Positions 34,436 through 45,549 of a DNA stretch of 64,000 nt are shown here, piece by piece; positions within the stretch are counted from its first letter, which is position 1, and every line of letters starts with the position of its first letter. A model generated the notes under the pieces. It did not search any database. It was given only the letters and a program-made list of their open reading frames with translations, and was not told where the DNA came from. This DNA is from Sepiola atlantica. Lineage: Eukaryota; Mollusca; Cephalopoda; Sepiida; Sepiolidae. The translations under genes and the position numbers were made by a program. The stretch is from positions 126,734,459 to 126,798,458 of the forward strand of contig OY744521.1 in NCBI GenBank assembly GCA_963556195.1, given 5' to 3'.

Positions 34436-34844
34436 TGAGTAAGACTACAAACATTTGTAAAAAGTATTTTTCAACATTTATTTATTATTTTGTTATTTTA
34501 CTATTTTATAATTTTATAACGCGTTTAAAGCGTGGTGCGCTCTCACCAGATATGTAAATCCATTTGAAGAAATGTCTTTCGATTTGAAACAGTGTTGTTT
34601 CATTTGACGAAATGTGTTATTGTTTGGCGTTTCTGCGCATGTGTGAGTGTGCGAGTGTGTGCGTATGTGTTTTTATATTTTTATATTTTTTTATTTTATT
34701 TTATTTTTTTGCTTCTCTGGTCAAAGTCGTGTGTGTTTTTTAGGTAGTGTGATTCTGACCTTTATTTTATCGGTTATCTCCATTTCTTTAAGTATTTCGG
34801 GTTTTCTTTTGAAATTTATTATTTTATGGTCTTGTCTCTTGTCC

Positions 34845-34845
<1 letters not shown>

Positions 34846-34880
<35 letters not shown>
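34846..34880. repeat. (GT)n microsatellite
   Basis: Pure GT tract. Confidence 0.97.
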
Positions 34881-35029
34881 ACGCGGTTAGTTCTGAATCT
34901 TATACATAGGTGAACGACACACACACCCACATACACACATATACACATATATATACATATATGTGTATATACACATACATAGGTGTATGGCTAGATAGAT
35001 AGATAGAGAAAGATGGATAGAAGGATAGG

Positions 35030-35400
35030 CTGGGTTGAATTTAAATATAAAGTTTTTTTCTTGTGTTAGTAAGTATGTATAATCTTGGTTTTGGAAGATT
35101 GGCATTATTTTAAATTTTACTCCGCTGCATGAGTGCAAATGTTGGAAGACTAATAATTTATGGTTTTCTTTGATTTTAATGTTGCTTTTATGTAAATATA
35201 TTCTATTATTAAATGTTTTGGTGATGCCTATGTAGGATTCGTTGCATATTGTACATTCTAGTACATAGACAAAGTTTTGGAGGTGCAGTTAAGGTCTTTT
35301 TTATTGTGAATATTTGTGTTGGGTTTTTGAATGTGTATGAGTTCCCCTATATTGTTATGTCACAGACCCCACATCTTTCCTTGTTGCATTTTGTGCCACC
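35030..35400 (-). pseudogene. Penelope-like element, GIY-YIG endonuclease domain remnant
   Basis: The minus strand has CTSK, then across one frame change NFVYVLECTICNESYIGIT (GIY-YIG signature: VYVL...YIG, about 35219-35273). It continues NRIYLHKSNIKIKENHKLLVFQHLHSC and VKFKIMPIFQNQDYTYLL, ending EKNFIFKFNP near 35030. This is the layout of the C-terminal GIY-YIG domain of Penelope-like retroelements, including an upstream Cys-containing linker (KMWGLCHNNI) and the closing F-I-x-F-x-P-like end. The catalytic Arg of the GIY-YIG fold may be R in NNRIYLH. Frameshifts are present. The reverse transcriptase is not found upstream; homology stops before the (TA)n at 35717. Confidence 0.7.
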
Positions 35401-35713
35401 TTGTGTGTTGGTTGAGTTTGGATGAGGTTAACATTTTCTTGAGGTTTTTTGGTGTGCGTTTGCTTTTTATTATTTTCGTTGTTTATGTTGTTTAGTTTGT
35501 TGTTTTCGTTAAGTAGGGTAAGGTTTCTTGTTACTTCTGTGAATAATTCTGGATTGTTTTTGCAGTGTGTAGAGAAGTCTGTTCTTTGTTTTGTTTTTTG
35601 GGATTCGTAATTGCTCTAATAGTATGGTTTCTGCTTATTTTATACCTTTGTGTATTATTTATAGGGGGTATTCTCTTCTTGTTAAAGTTTTCTGTAGTTC
35701 CTCCAGTCGGACA

Positions 35714-35716
<3 letters not shown>
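35401..35716 (-). pseudogene. Possible upstream continuation of the Penelope-like ORF
   Basis: The minus strand encodes lysine/asparagine/threonine-rich stretches open in pieces (up to 62 codons, 35531-35719) directly upstream of the GIY-YIG remnant. Composition agrees with that domain, but no RT motif is recognisable. Confidence 0.25.

Positions 35717-35789
<73 letters not shown>
35717..35789. repeat. (TA)n microsatellite
   Basis: Pure TA tract. Confidence 0.98.
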
Positions 35790-35791
<2 letters not shown>

Positions 35792-36250
35792 GGTCTGTGT
35801 TTTTTACGTCATAAGATATTGCTACAATTTAAATACCCATTTTAATATTCTCTTAAGATTAAGAGATGTACTATTGAACTGTAAATTTTGTCCGTATCTG
35901 CCAAGAAACACGTACAAATGCAAAAGATTAAAGAAGAATTTTTTTATATATATATAAGATGTAAATGATAAACATCCACCGAGGTGTTGAAATAAATATA
36001 AAATTTTAAAAATGTAAAAATAAAAAATTGAATAAACTTCTAAACATTATGACTTCTGATTGATTTTTGCATGGTCATTGGAATTAATCAATACATATAT
36101 ATATAGAAGCGAAAGTCTCTATTCATTTTCGATTTTTTTACTCCCACTTTTGGACCATCGATCTAATACTCTGTTCCAGGTTATACAGAAACTCACCATA
36201 TTTGCTCGTACTTTAAACTCGCATGAGTCGTTTCAGGCACTTGATTATCG
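35790..36250. other. No gene recognised
   Basis: Nothing supported. Confidence 0.5.
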
Positions 36251-36254
36251 TAGA

Positions 36255-36624
36255 ATTATGAATTATATATTACTATTAGCAACGTTTCCCGGCGTTGCCT
36301 GGGTTCGAGTGTGGAATAGCATCATATGCAACACCATAGTAAGGAGATTTTACTTTAATAGCAATCCTGATATCTAACAAACTGAGCCATTCAGATATGT
36401 GTTTATGCTTTTCAACTAACTCTTATAAATAAATTATTTTCATTGTGGAATATGTTATAAAAGTATCATTAGCTCCTTTAAAGAGCAGCTAGAGACGCAG
36501 AACTACTTCCCTTATGTTCACATGCAAATTGTGCATGTGAATACACTTATATTGAAGGTACACTTCCTAGTATGTCTTCGTTTTTATGGACAAACATGCA
36601 CACAGGTAGGGAGGTGTTCTACTT

Positions 36625-36627
<3 letters not shown>
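36255..36627. repeat. SINE-related dispersed repeat, partial copy
   Basis: 36380-36420 (complement of GGCTCAGTTTGTTAGATATCAG) and 36500-36590 (CTACTTCCCTTATGTTC...GTATGTCTTCG) parallel the blocks around 37690-37910, the SINE below. The core CGTTTCCCGGCGTTGCC at 36282 is GC-rich and palindrome-like. Confidence 0.5.

Positions 36628-36687
<60 letters not shown>
36628..36687. repeat. (TA)n microsatellite
   Basis: Pure TA tract flush with a foldback. Confidence 0.98.
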
Positions 36688-36689
<2 letters not shown>

Positions 36690-36995
36690 TCAGGTTCATA
36701 TTATATTCTAATAACCATGTTTTTATTTTATTATTTTTATTTTTATTTTCACCCAAAAATGAACGACTGTATAGTGTAGGTTTTTTTAAAGACACTTTAA
36801 TCCAAGAACTTTTTATTCTTTGTGAATTTTTCGGATGATTTTGTAATGTTGACATAAAAATGTTGTTTGGCACAAGACAAATGAAACGGACCGTAAAAAT
36901 ATATCTCACAGAAATGTTATGTTTTTTGGAAATGTGAAAAAATAAAAATAATAAAATAAAAACATGGTTATTGGAATATAATATGAACCTGACTT
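36687..36995. mobile_element. Foldback element F1 (long)
   Basis: Arms 36687-36752 and 36934-36995 are inverted over about 62-66 bases (AAGTCAGGTTCATATTATATT... with core ATTCTAATAACCATG / CATGGTTATTGGAAT). The spacer is about 180 bases and non-coding. It shares the TTCCAATRACCA core with 19229-19366. Confidence 0.82.
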
Positions 36996-37001
36996 ATATT
37001 T

Positions 37002-37103
37002 GCTCTGTTGTCACTAATTGACAATCATCGAGCTGAATCTTTTAAGGAGACTGCAAAGTAAAAGGGCACTGATAGTATATGCTAATACATATATTGTCAT
37101 TAA

Positions 37104-37184
<81 letters not shown>

Positions 37185-37392
37185 AGAGAGAGATAGAAAG
37201 AGAGGCAGAAAGATAGACAGTAAGGTATATCTTTTTATTAAATATACGAAAATGCTTTTCTTATATTTTGATATATATATATATATATTTGCTCTGTTGT
37301 CACTAATTGACAATCATCGAGCTGAATCTTTTAAGGAGACTGCAAAGTAAAAGGGCACTGATAGTATATGCTAATACATATATTGTCATTAA

Positions 37393-37472
<80 letters not shown>

Positions 37473-37543
37473 AAGAGAGGCAGAAAGATAGACAGTAAGG
37501 TATATCTTTTTATTAAATATACGAAAATGCTTTTCTTATATTT

Positions 37544-37570
<27 letters not shown>
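37002..37570 (+). repeat. Tandem duplication, period 289, including microsatellites
   Basis: GCTCTGTTGTCACTAATTG at 37002 and 37291, followed in both by GGGCACTGATAGTATATGC, (TA)n, (GA)n and CAGTAAGGTATATC...TTATATTTTG. The copies are nearly identical apart from tract lengths. Confidence 0.93.

Positions 37571-37608
<38 letters not shown>
37546..37608. repeat. (TA)n microsatellite
   Basis: Pure TA tract. Confidence 0.98.
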
Positions 37609-37609
<1 letters not shown>

Positions 37610-37639
37610 TTCGATTTTAAATAATTTTTATTTTTAAAA

Positions 37640-37745
37640 CATCGGAGACAGAATCGAAACCTTACACTCGAATGTGTTAGTCTGATACTTTCCCAACTGA
37701 GAAACTCAGGCATTTGTTAAGTCGTCTTTTAAAATAACACTCCTA
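37640..37745 (-). mobile_element. tRNA-Lys-like SINE head, copy 1
   Basis: The minus strand reads CTCAGTTGGGAAAGTATCAGACT (A-box and D-arm as in tRNA-Lys) and GGTTTCGATTC (B-box, complement of 37651-37661). The body continues to about 37915. Confidence 0.6.
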
Positions 37746-38039
37746 AGAAAATTCCTATTTTATGTGAAAAATGTTGGAAAAGGGTCGTACCGTTCTTAAA
37801 AAGATACCTTGAAAGTCAGGACTACTTCCATTATGTTTCTAAATTCCTTTTACATGTGTATGCACCTTTATATTTTAGGTAAACTCTCACGTCTGACTTT
37901 CTTTTAACAGACAGTCTTGTACACATCCATGCTCTTGTATGATGTAGAAGATATAGAATATATACATAGATCTAGTAGATATATAGAGAGCAATAACGAG
38001 AAAGAGAGAAAGAAAGAAACGGGGGGACCGACTGACGAA

Positions 38040-38135
38040 TATACAATCGAAACCGCATACTTGATCTTTGCAGTCTGATACTTTCCCAACTAAACAATTC
38101 AGATATGTGTTAAGTCAACTTTTAAAATAACAGGT
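38040..38135 (-). mobile_element. tRNA-Lys-like SINE head, copy 2
   Basis: Same family as 37640: TTTAGTTGGGAAAGTATCAG and GCGGTTTCGATTG (complement of 38043-38055), with shared upstream TTGACTTAACACATATCTGAA. Direct copies are about 400 bases apart. Confidence 0.6.
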
Positions 38136-38204
38136 ATAACAAAAATCGGATATATATATTTTAAGTTTTAAGGTGGGGGGGTGTTCACATGAGTCACTTA
38201 TACA

Positions 38205-38720
38205 AAGTCAGATGCGCTGAAAGATGACAGACTCCCTAAAAAACTATGATATGGGAACTGCAGAAACGAAGATGTTCGAGACAAAGGTCAGAGAGAGGTA
38301 TTATGGTTGTACTCAACCAATCTGAAAACTCTTTGTGTGAACGTGGAGGACTGGGGGAGAATGGCTTCGAGGCAGTTGGTTTGGCGTAATCGTATGAATA
38401 AAGGCTATGAAGATTTGAGACGAAGCGAATAGAGTACTCTATCTTGAAATGTACTTTGCGGAAGCGGAAAATGGCAAATCTCACAGGACTAACTCATTTT
38501 TACAGTGTATACATTAAAGACTTTTCAGCCCGACTATGTGTGTAATTTATGTGGCAGAGCCTATCTATCAAGGGCTAGTCTAATGAGCTACATGAGATGC
38601 AATGGATGCAACATACTACATCCGTGTATAACAGGAGTAGTATATAGCCATGTACAAACGGAAGCCAGGTCATATCTGCAAGGAAACATGTAAAAATAAG
38701 TCGGGGTTGCTTAGCCATCT
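38205..38720 (+). pseudogene. Non-LTR retrotransposon C-terminus with C2H2-like zinc-finger motifs
   Basis: Plus-strand frames give RLPKKLWYGNCRNE, then NVEDWGRMASRQLVWRNRM-KGYEDLRR (with frameshifts), then RVLYLEMYFAEAENG. It ends with PDYVCNLCGRAYLSRASLMSYMR and [17 protein letters not shown]. The sequence 'RLPKxxxYGxL ... DWExMAxxRxxWRxxV.KG ... YxCxxCGRxxxSxxGLxSHxR' is the C-terminal end of a common molluscan LINE polyprotein. The two finger-like motifs retain Cys pairs, but the second half of the first has lost a His. It is truncated at the (TA)n at 38741. RT is absent. Confidence 0.68.
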
Positions 38721-38737
38721 TGTTATATATATATATT

Positions 38738-39145
<408 letters not shown>

Positions 39146-39195
<50 letters not shown>
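39146..39195. repeat. (GATA)n microsatellite
   Basis: About 12 GATA units. Confidence 0.97.
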
Positions 39196-39199
39196 GAGA

Positions 39200-39695
39200 G
39201 TTTACATTGGAATTTATTTCCGAAAATATATTATGAATCACTCTGGCTTGTTGGTGATATTCGTATTTACGCATATAATACCACGAAATAAACGATTAAT
39301 TTAGTCCACTAATGATCTGACATGATGATAGTCGTTTTTATGGCTGTAAAAATATCCGCAAATTTCGCATTTATTTATATAGACATTTGTCCATTTATTC
39401 TTAAGATTAATCCAGAATGTCCTCGGTTAAAGACGCCATGAATATGTGTTTATTATCTGTGAAAACTGACAATGAATAGGTAATATAATTATTATGAAAT
39501 ATCCTTTTTGTCTTTCGTTTAATTTTCTGTCAACGACTTCATCAATCACAACAAGATACTCAATAGATTAATAATGACATGGACACCTCGTGTCAACCAT
39601 GACAAAGGATGCAGCAACTGACACTGTGTGTGAACCAAAGGAAATTGTAGATAGAAGAATCGCTTTCTTCACGTCACTAAGTCTATTATTTTAAT
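39200..39695. other. No gene recognised
   Basis: Nothing supported. Confidence 0.5.
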
Positions 39696-39696
39696 T

Positions 39697-39700
<4 letters not shown>

Positions 39701-39761
<61 letters not shown>
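39701..39761. repeat. (TA)n microsatellite
   Basis: Pure TA tract at the 3' edge of repeat Y copy 2. Confidence 0.98.
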
Positions 39762-39766
<5 letters not shown>

Positions 39767-39842
39767 CATGTACAAAAATCCGCTAAACTGGCATGTTAAT
39801 GTTATCGATCAATAGTTATTAAAAACTAAGCTCTCATCAGGA
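39762..39842 (-). repeat. Dispersed repeat Y, copy 2
   Basis: Reverse complement of the 14552-14645 family (CCTGATGAGAGCTTAG...ACATGCCAGTTTAGCGGATT...TACATGTCTGTA). Confidence 0.75.
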
Positions 39843-40551
39843 ATAAAAAAAAAGTATAAGTGTGTGTGTAAGCGTGTATATATATATATATATATTAAAT
39901 AATACAATTTTATATGCTCTCTTATATTACAAATTATCAGGACACTCGTCATCAGATACAAAATGCGGGATTAAAATCAGTCACCCTCTAAACTACTGAT
40001 CAGATTCTAACGCAGAGAAAAGTACACACACAAAAAAAATAGAAATAGAAAGAAAAAAAAATTTAAATGAGAAATTAATGAAGAAGTTCACATATACACA
40101 TATACACGCACTACACACACACACACACACACACATAACAACCGTGTAGGCAGGTCAGAATATTGTTGCCAACCAAAATCTAGGTAGGGGTATGCTAGAG
40201 AGAAAATACAAAATGCCTGTTTCCGGTAAATACAACAGTCAAAACCCCCAGGACTAACTAAAAGTATCACACACAAGAATTAAAAACTATAAAAAGTAAA
40301 AAAAAAAATTGGTTAAAAAGAAAACACTCGGTGAATGAAAATACCAGAAGAAATTAGAAATGATAAGATAAATAAAAAAAATTAAAAATTGCAAAAAAAT
40401 ATTGCGGTAATTAACATGTATGCTGAAACAATAAAGTGAAGCAGATATCTCTATGTACTTATATTTATAACAGACACAGACAGGTACACACGCATATATA
40501 ACCGTATTTACCTATATAACGCACATTACGATGTAAACTTATACGGCATAT

Positions 40552-40555
<4 letters not shown>
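39843..40555. other. No gene recognised
   Basis: AT- and A-rich sequence with short CA tracts (40113-40135). Nothing supported. Confidence 0.5.

Positions 40556-40609
<54 letters not shown>
40556..40609. repeat. (TA)n microsatellite
   Basis: Pure TA tract flush with a foldback end. Confidence 0.98.
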
Positions 40610-40614
<5 letters not shown>

Positions 40615-40639
40615 AATTTAAAAAAAAAAACAAGAAACG

Positions 40640-40711
<72 letters not shown>

Positions 40712-41072
40712 TGAATAAAATCATTTTTTTCATAAATATATGTCTGAGACTCTCGCTGATAATACAGTCTTGTCAAAGAATCCTTTCTTTTCCTTCTTTT
40801 TTCTCTTCATCTTGCTAGTGTTACCAATCGCCAGTAACTCTTTGTGGGCTATAAAAATTATTTATCGTCTGTTCTTGTTGACGGACTTGAAGAAAGTGAA
40901 AGTGAAGATGTGTAGGGCGCGGTTACGCAAATTTGAATTAGATAAGCGGTCATACAGAGGTTAATTATGAGCGAAACTCTCAGACATATATTCATGACAA
41001 AAATGATTTTATTCATTGAGTAAATATATTCAAATAAATAACGTTTCTTGTTTTGTTTTCTTAATTCTATAA
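40609..41072. mobile_element. Foldback element F2 with a (TA)n inside one arm
   Basis: Left arm: 40609-40641 and 40709-40757, split by a TA tract (40640-40707). Right arm: 40970-41072 is the reverse complement of both parts in order (AGCGA-ACTCTCAGACATATATTCATG...TGATTTTATTCATT...AACGTTTCTTG...AATTCTATAA). Where the left arm has the TA tract, the right arm has about 22 bases of AT-rich sequence. The loop is non-coding. Confidence 0.8.
40640..40707. repeat. (TA)n microsatellite within foldback arm
   Basis: Pure TA tract. Confidence 0.98.
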
Positions 41073-41116
41073 TACAATTCAAAAAACGTTTTCCTAGGGA
41101 TGTGTGACCACTTATT

Positions 41117-41118
<2 letters not shown>

Positions 41119-41186
<68 letters not shown>
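41119..41186. repeat. (TA)n microsatellite
   Basis: Pure TA tract. Confidence 0.98.
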
Positions 41187-41189
<3 letters not shown>

Positions 41190-41950
41190 TTTTTATTTAT
41201 GTATTTATTTATATATACATAGATATACGTAAACATATATACAATTATATAAGATGTGAATACATATCAAGAACAGGGCAAACGTAAATATATGCTGATA
41301 TCCTCTTCGTTTTTCTTTCTTATTTTTCTTTTCTTTCTCTTTTTTTACCCTTGCCTATTATCTTACCTTATTCATTACTAATGAACACTTTTTCTCCTTT
41401 GATTTTTACATATTTGACAAATATAAACAGTTTTTTACATATAGACTGACTGACGTCTTTTTCATAAAATATATTTAATACAGCAGATGTAGATCTTACT
41501 TAACAAGCATTAAGTCTTTTTATGTCTTTAATAATAAATGGGAAAAGCACAAAGTAACCATTTTGAATTACTCGGCGATATAAAATACTTTTATTTAACC
41601 AACCGACGTTCCACTCATTCGTTTTTTTTATTTCATTATATAATCAGTGTTTAATGAGGAATTCATTTTCATTTTTATACTGAAACAAAATCACATTACT
41701 CAAATTTGAATATCTTAAAGACTATATAAATTAACCTTTTTTGTTGTTTTTGCCTGATAAATAAAATGTGATTATGTTCATGCACAGTAAATTCATCAAC
41801 ATTGGAATATATAAAAATAACACTACAACAATCATCTTTTTGCTGTTTCCCTTCAAATTATCAAAATGTCAAATAAAAATTATTTCTTATTTTTTCTGTA
41901 AAGAAGACTACAGTCTCAGCAATTGATTCCCGGAGGAGGTTAGTTTTTAC
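41190..41950. other. No gene recognised
   Basis: AT-rich; nothing supported. Confidence 0.5.
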
Positions 41951-41952
41951 TA

Positions 41953-41953
<1 letters not shown>

Positions 41954-42002
<49 letters not shown>
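41954..42002. repeat. (TA)n microsatellite
   Basis: Pure TA tract. Confidence 0.98.
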
Positions 42003-42004
<2 letters not shown>

Positions 42005-43998
42005 GTTTGTCTGTATAGATATGTACAAATGTGTATATTTTGCCAGCAATAAATGTGTATATAATATGTATTTGTGCTGCGTGCAGCAGATGTATTTTCC
42101 AATAACCCAGCAAATCATTTCCGCATTTTGTTTAGATTCCACATTCGAGTTTTTTCAGCGTCAGATAAGCAAACCTGGATTTTCTGTTAGGAAAAAGAGC
42201 GCGAAATGGCTATGCAAACGATTCTGGTTGACACTCTATTCGCTTCTCATCAGTCATCCATCGATTTTCACGAATCGCATAAAACGCAATTATTAATGCT
42301 TACAACTTATGACACGGACTTGGATAATGACAAAACGAAAAGGTCGCAATAGTTTCCATTTCGCTATCATTTTATTCTCAAGAGAAAATGATCGGCAGTT
42401 GAAGCACGAGTATTTATTTCCCTCTTTAGTCAGTTGTTAGGATTACTGGAATCTTTGTGCCCCACAACAAAGGGGTTAATTGCTTCGGTTTGTCTCATCT
42501 CCAATTATTATAGAACAGATCACAACTGGGTTCTTTTCAAGTACCTTTTTAGCCAGAATCTACTTAGTTGCAATGTAGAATTTTATTGTCATCTGATTTC
42601 CTAATATCTATGCTAATGCGATGAAGAGATATCTCTTTTCCAAATGTCATTTAATGCAAAATCTACTTCAGCTTCGAACCTAGCTCGTGCGCAAAACTAA
42701 TTGGTCGACACATTATCTCAAAACGATTACGATTGCCACCTAATGTAGACGAAGCATGGCAAATTGGCTGATAGAAATATCGCTCAAGATTGCGTTATGC
42801 CAGGCAAAACGTTTCAGTTCAAAATACTTTAGAAAGAATCATGAATTCCTCTTTTGCTAAAATATTTAGATTATTCTCAACGTTTCTCTTGACACTAATA
42901 TTCCATACTCGATCAATGTTGTATAGTGTGAGTGTTTACGCGTTGTGATAGACTGACAGCAGCACTAAAAATGGTCAAAACTTATTCGACTCTCTCATAT
43001 GGAGTCACTACCCCTAATGACAATTAAACTTTGGCGGTCTCCTTTGCTGTAACCGGGCAGATTCAGAATCATAAGAAGGGGCACCTTTATAATAATGCTT
43101 TAATCGGTACAATCAACAATGCCACACACACAAGATACTCTTAAACCTAAAATGGATGCTGAGCAAGAAACTACGATAAATTCTGCATTTCTTTGTTTTT
43201 TATGAATGAACTGAGCCGTGTGAGTCATGGTTCAATTCCAAATGTTTTAACTTTTCATAACCTCGTGTCGTTTCTCCGACGACGGGGCTGTCCATATTGT
43301 TTCTTTCCGAAATTGGTACTGAATTCTTAGTTTAGATTCAACAAAAATGTTAATGATACGTTTCTACAACCGAAGTGAATCACACGATTTCTTTTATTTG
43401 CCCAGCGATGCATTACACTTAGCGTTGACTTTATCTAACAACCAAACGGACCAACAAAACCAATCCAACGGAAGCATGAAAATGATAAAAAGCTTTTAAC
43501 GCACAAACAAAAAACGCTACGAATTCAAATGTTTTGCGACAGACATCTGGAGTGTTATTTTCTCGCCACAATCTACACGTATTTTCAATATGCAACAATA
43601 TTTATAGACAGCGAGCCGCTACAACCTATCCAACAAATGATACTTAAATTGAATGTTTTAATATGTAGTTTTAATGTGGGAACGAAACTCCGGTAAAGTT
43701 TATTATTCAGATGTTAAAAGGTTAACATTAAAACAACCTCTGCCGTTTTATATCGACATTTAATATTTCTTTAAACAACGGACACTATTAAGTTATTTAC
43801 CATCAAAGTGATTGTTTTGTTTTCATTTTCATGATACTATCCACCTATAATATGCTTGCATATAAGTTGTTTATGCATACATGGCCTGAATTGATATATT
43901 GTGTTTACCTACAAGATCATTTATTCCCTGCTTCCTTTGTTCTAACTCGTTTGATTCGTTGGTCTAGTTGTCTTCGTCAATTCGTTGTTCAGATACAT
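42003..43998. other. Longest repeat-poor stretch; no gene recognised
   Basis: Almost 2 kb without microsatellites, foldbacks or recognised element pieces. Base composition is more balanced than its neighbours. No open frame longer than about 90 codons and no RNA gene seen. It could be unique intergenic or intronic DNA. Confidence 0.5.
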
Positions 43999-43999
43999 G

Positions 44000-44215
44000 G
44001 TTAAAATAGCTTCTTTCCAAGGACTGCTTTTTCAGACTTGTGGAACTCTCTTCCTGTTGATCGTTTTCCTCCTACCTATACCCCTGGTCTTTTCAGCACT
44101 ATAGTCGATAGGCATCTCCTGACTTTGCGATAATCATCTTTCGTTCTTATTAGCTCCTTATATCAAGTGGTTTCATATTTTGTCTGGAGTGACTTCCATA
44201 ATAAAATGAGTGGAG
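44000..44215 (+). pseudogene. CR1/jockey-like LINE 3' end (family B)
   Basis: The plus strand, with frameshifts, gives SFFPR-TAFSDLWNSLPVDRFPPTYTPGLFSTIVDRHLLTLR. This is the closing segment of family B (compare 53330-53420), followed by the family tail AGCTCCTTATATCAAGTGG...GGAGTGACTTCCATAATAAAA. 5'-truncated; no RT motif. Confidence 0.78.
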
Positions 44216-44219
44216 ATCG

Positions 44220-44800
44220 AAGAAATCCCACACGCTATATTACACGTATTATTGTAAGGCTCCGCTTTTTAATTATTGACGGAGTAGACAACATCGACAA
44301 ATCATCAATTCCCTGTACGATGTCGACACTGACGTCATTTACATAACATAAAGAATCATTTTAACATAAAAAGAAATCTGTTCATTGATTTTGTGATGAT
44401 ACATTATTTCCGTGTTTTTTTTTCTTTATTATTTTTTGCAATTCATAACTTTTGTTTGGTTGTCAAAACAATGACGAGCCGGTTAATTGACCCGCCAATC
44501 AAACACTGGATCCAAATTGTCGTTGGTCTGTCACGCTTCACTTTGAAATAACATTTATTATTTCTCGATTAGAGTGAAAACACAAACTAAATACTGTTAG
44601 CTTTTTTTTATGTAAATACGAAGCCATTTCTGCAAACGTCCAGCCTTTATTTATAAAACAAAAACAAAAGCGCCCCCTAGGCAAGATAAAAAAAAGTAAA
44701 CAAGGCCGGCAATTTCGGCTTAAGCTTTCCGCTTTAATGACGACAACTCACGTCCTTGATATTTATTACACCCCTCCATTTTAGATGGATCAATGAACAT
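44220..44800. other. No gene; one satellite-like hit
   Basis: GTCTGTCACGCTTCACTTTGAAATAACATTT (44525-44556) belongs to the satellite-like family described at 54840. Otherwise unrecognised. Confidence 0.5.
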
Positions 44801-44802
44801 AG

Positions 44803-45196
44803 TCTCTTAATTCAGATGGAGCCTTCCGAAGGTTTAGATCTCCGAATGAGAGGTGATGCTTCCTGTCCGATGTTTATAGGTTCTTATTCAGCTTCATACT
44901 GACTTACTAATTCTGCTGCTCCTGCACCTTCGGAAGACAGAGAGGAGTGGCACGGAGGCATTCAGACCAAATCATAAAAAAGATGATTCCGTTTCTATAA
45001 GAGGGTGTGACTGATGTGAATGAGACCGCAGATGACTTGGTGACAACCAGTACGAGGGAGTCTTCCGAAGGTGCGGGAGCAGCAGAGTTAGTAAGTTAGA
45101 ATGAAGCTGAGTTAGAACCTATAAACATCGGACAGGAAGCATTACCTCTTCTTCGGAGATCTGAACGTTCGGAAGGCTCCATCTAAATTAAGAGAC
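44803..45196. mobile_element. Foldback element F3
   Basis: Arms 44803-44938 and 45061-45196 are reverse complements over about 135 bases (TCTTAATTCAGATGGAGCCTTCCGAA..., CCGATGTTTATAGGTTCT, GCTGCTCC-GCACCTTCGGAAGA). The loop is about 120 bases. Partial extra copies follow at 45205-45235 and 45270-45316. No transposase. Confidence 0.86.
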
Positions 45197-45304
45197 CATG
45201 AGGTTTATACTTATAGACATCGGACAGGAAGAATCCATGTGACTACGTAGCCACATTAAGGAAAATTTCCGAACACGTTCAGATCTCCGAAGAAGAGGTG
45301 ATGC

Positions 45305-45490
45305 TTCCTGTTCTACAGGCGCAGATTTAATTCACGCATCTTATTGTATATGTGCGTAAGTTGGAGATAGCATTTCATTTAGTATGTAAGAGTTTAGTTT
45401 ATAAGTAGTCATGTCTGTCACCTTTCGCTTTGAAATGGCGTGTGCATCACTAAACGCGCAGATTGAATGGTCGCATCGTAAGAATAAATC
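45305..45490 (+). repeat. Satellite-like family unit
   Basis: GTAAGTTGGAGATAGCATTTCATTTAGTATGTAAG...CATGTCTGTCAC...GCATCACTAAACGCGCAGATTGAATGG, shared with 54840-55170 and 57465-57640. Confidence 0.65.
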
Positions 45491-45549
45491 CATTCTTGTT
45501 TTTAAATGCTATCATAGCGATTCATTTTATTTGTGTAGCAGGTTGTGAT

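Noticed and set aside
38505..38720. Host C2H2 zinc-finger gene
   Set aside because: The finger-like motifs follow LINE C-terminal sequence, are incomplete, and stop at a microsatellite; part of the retrotransposon.
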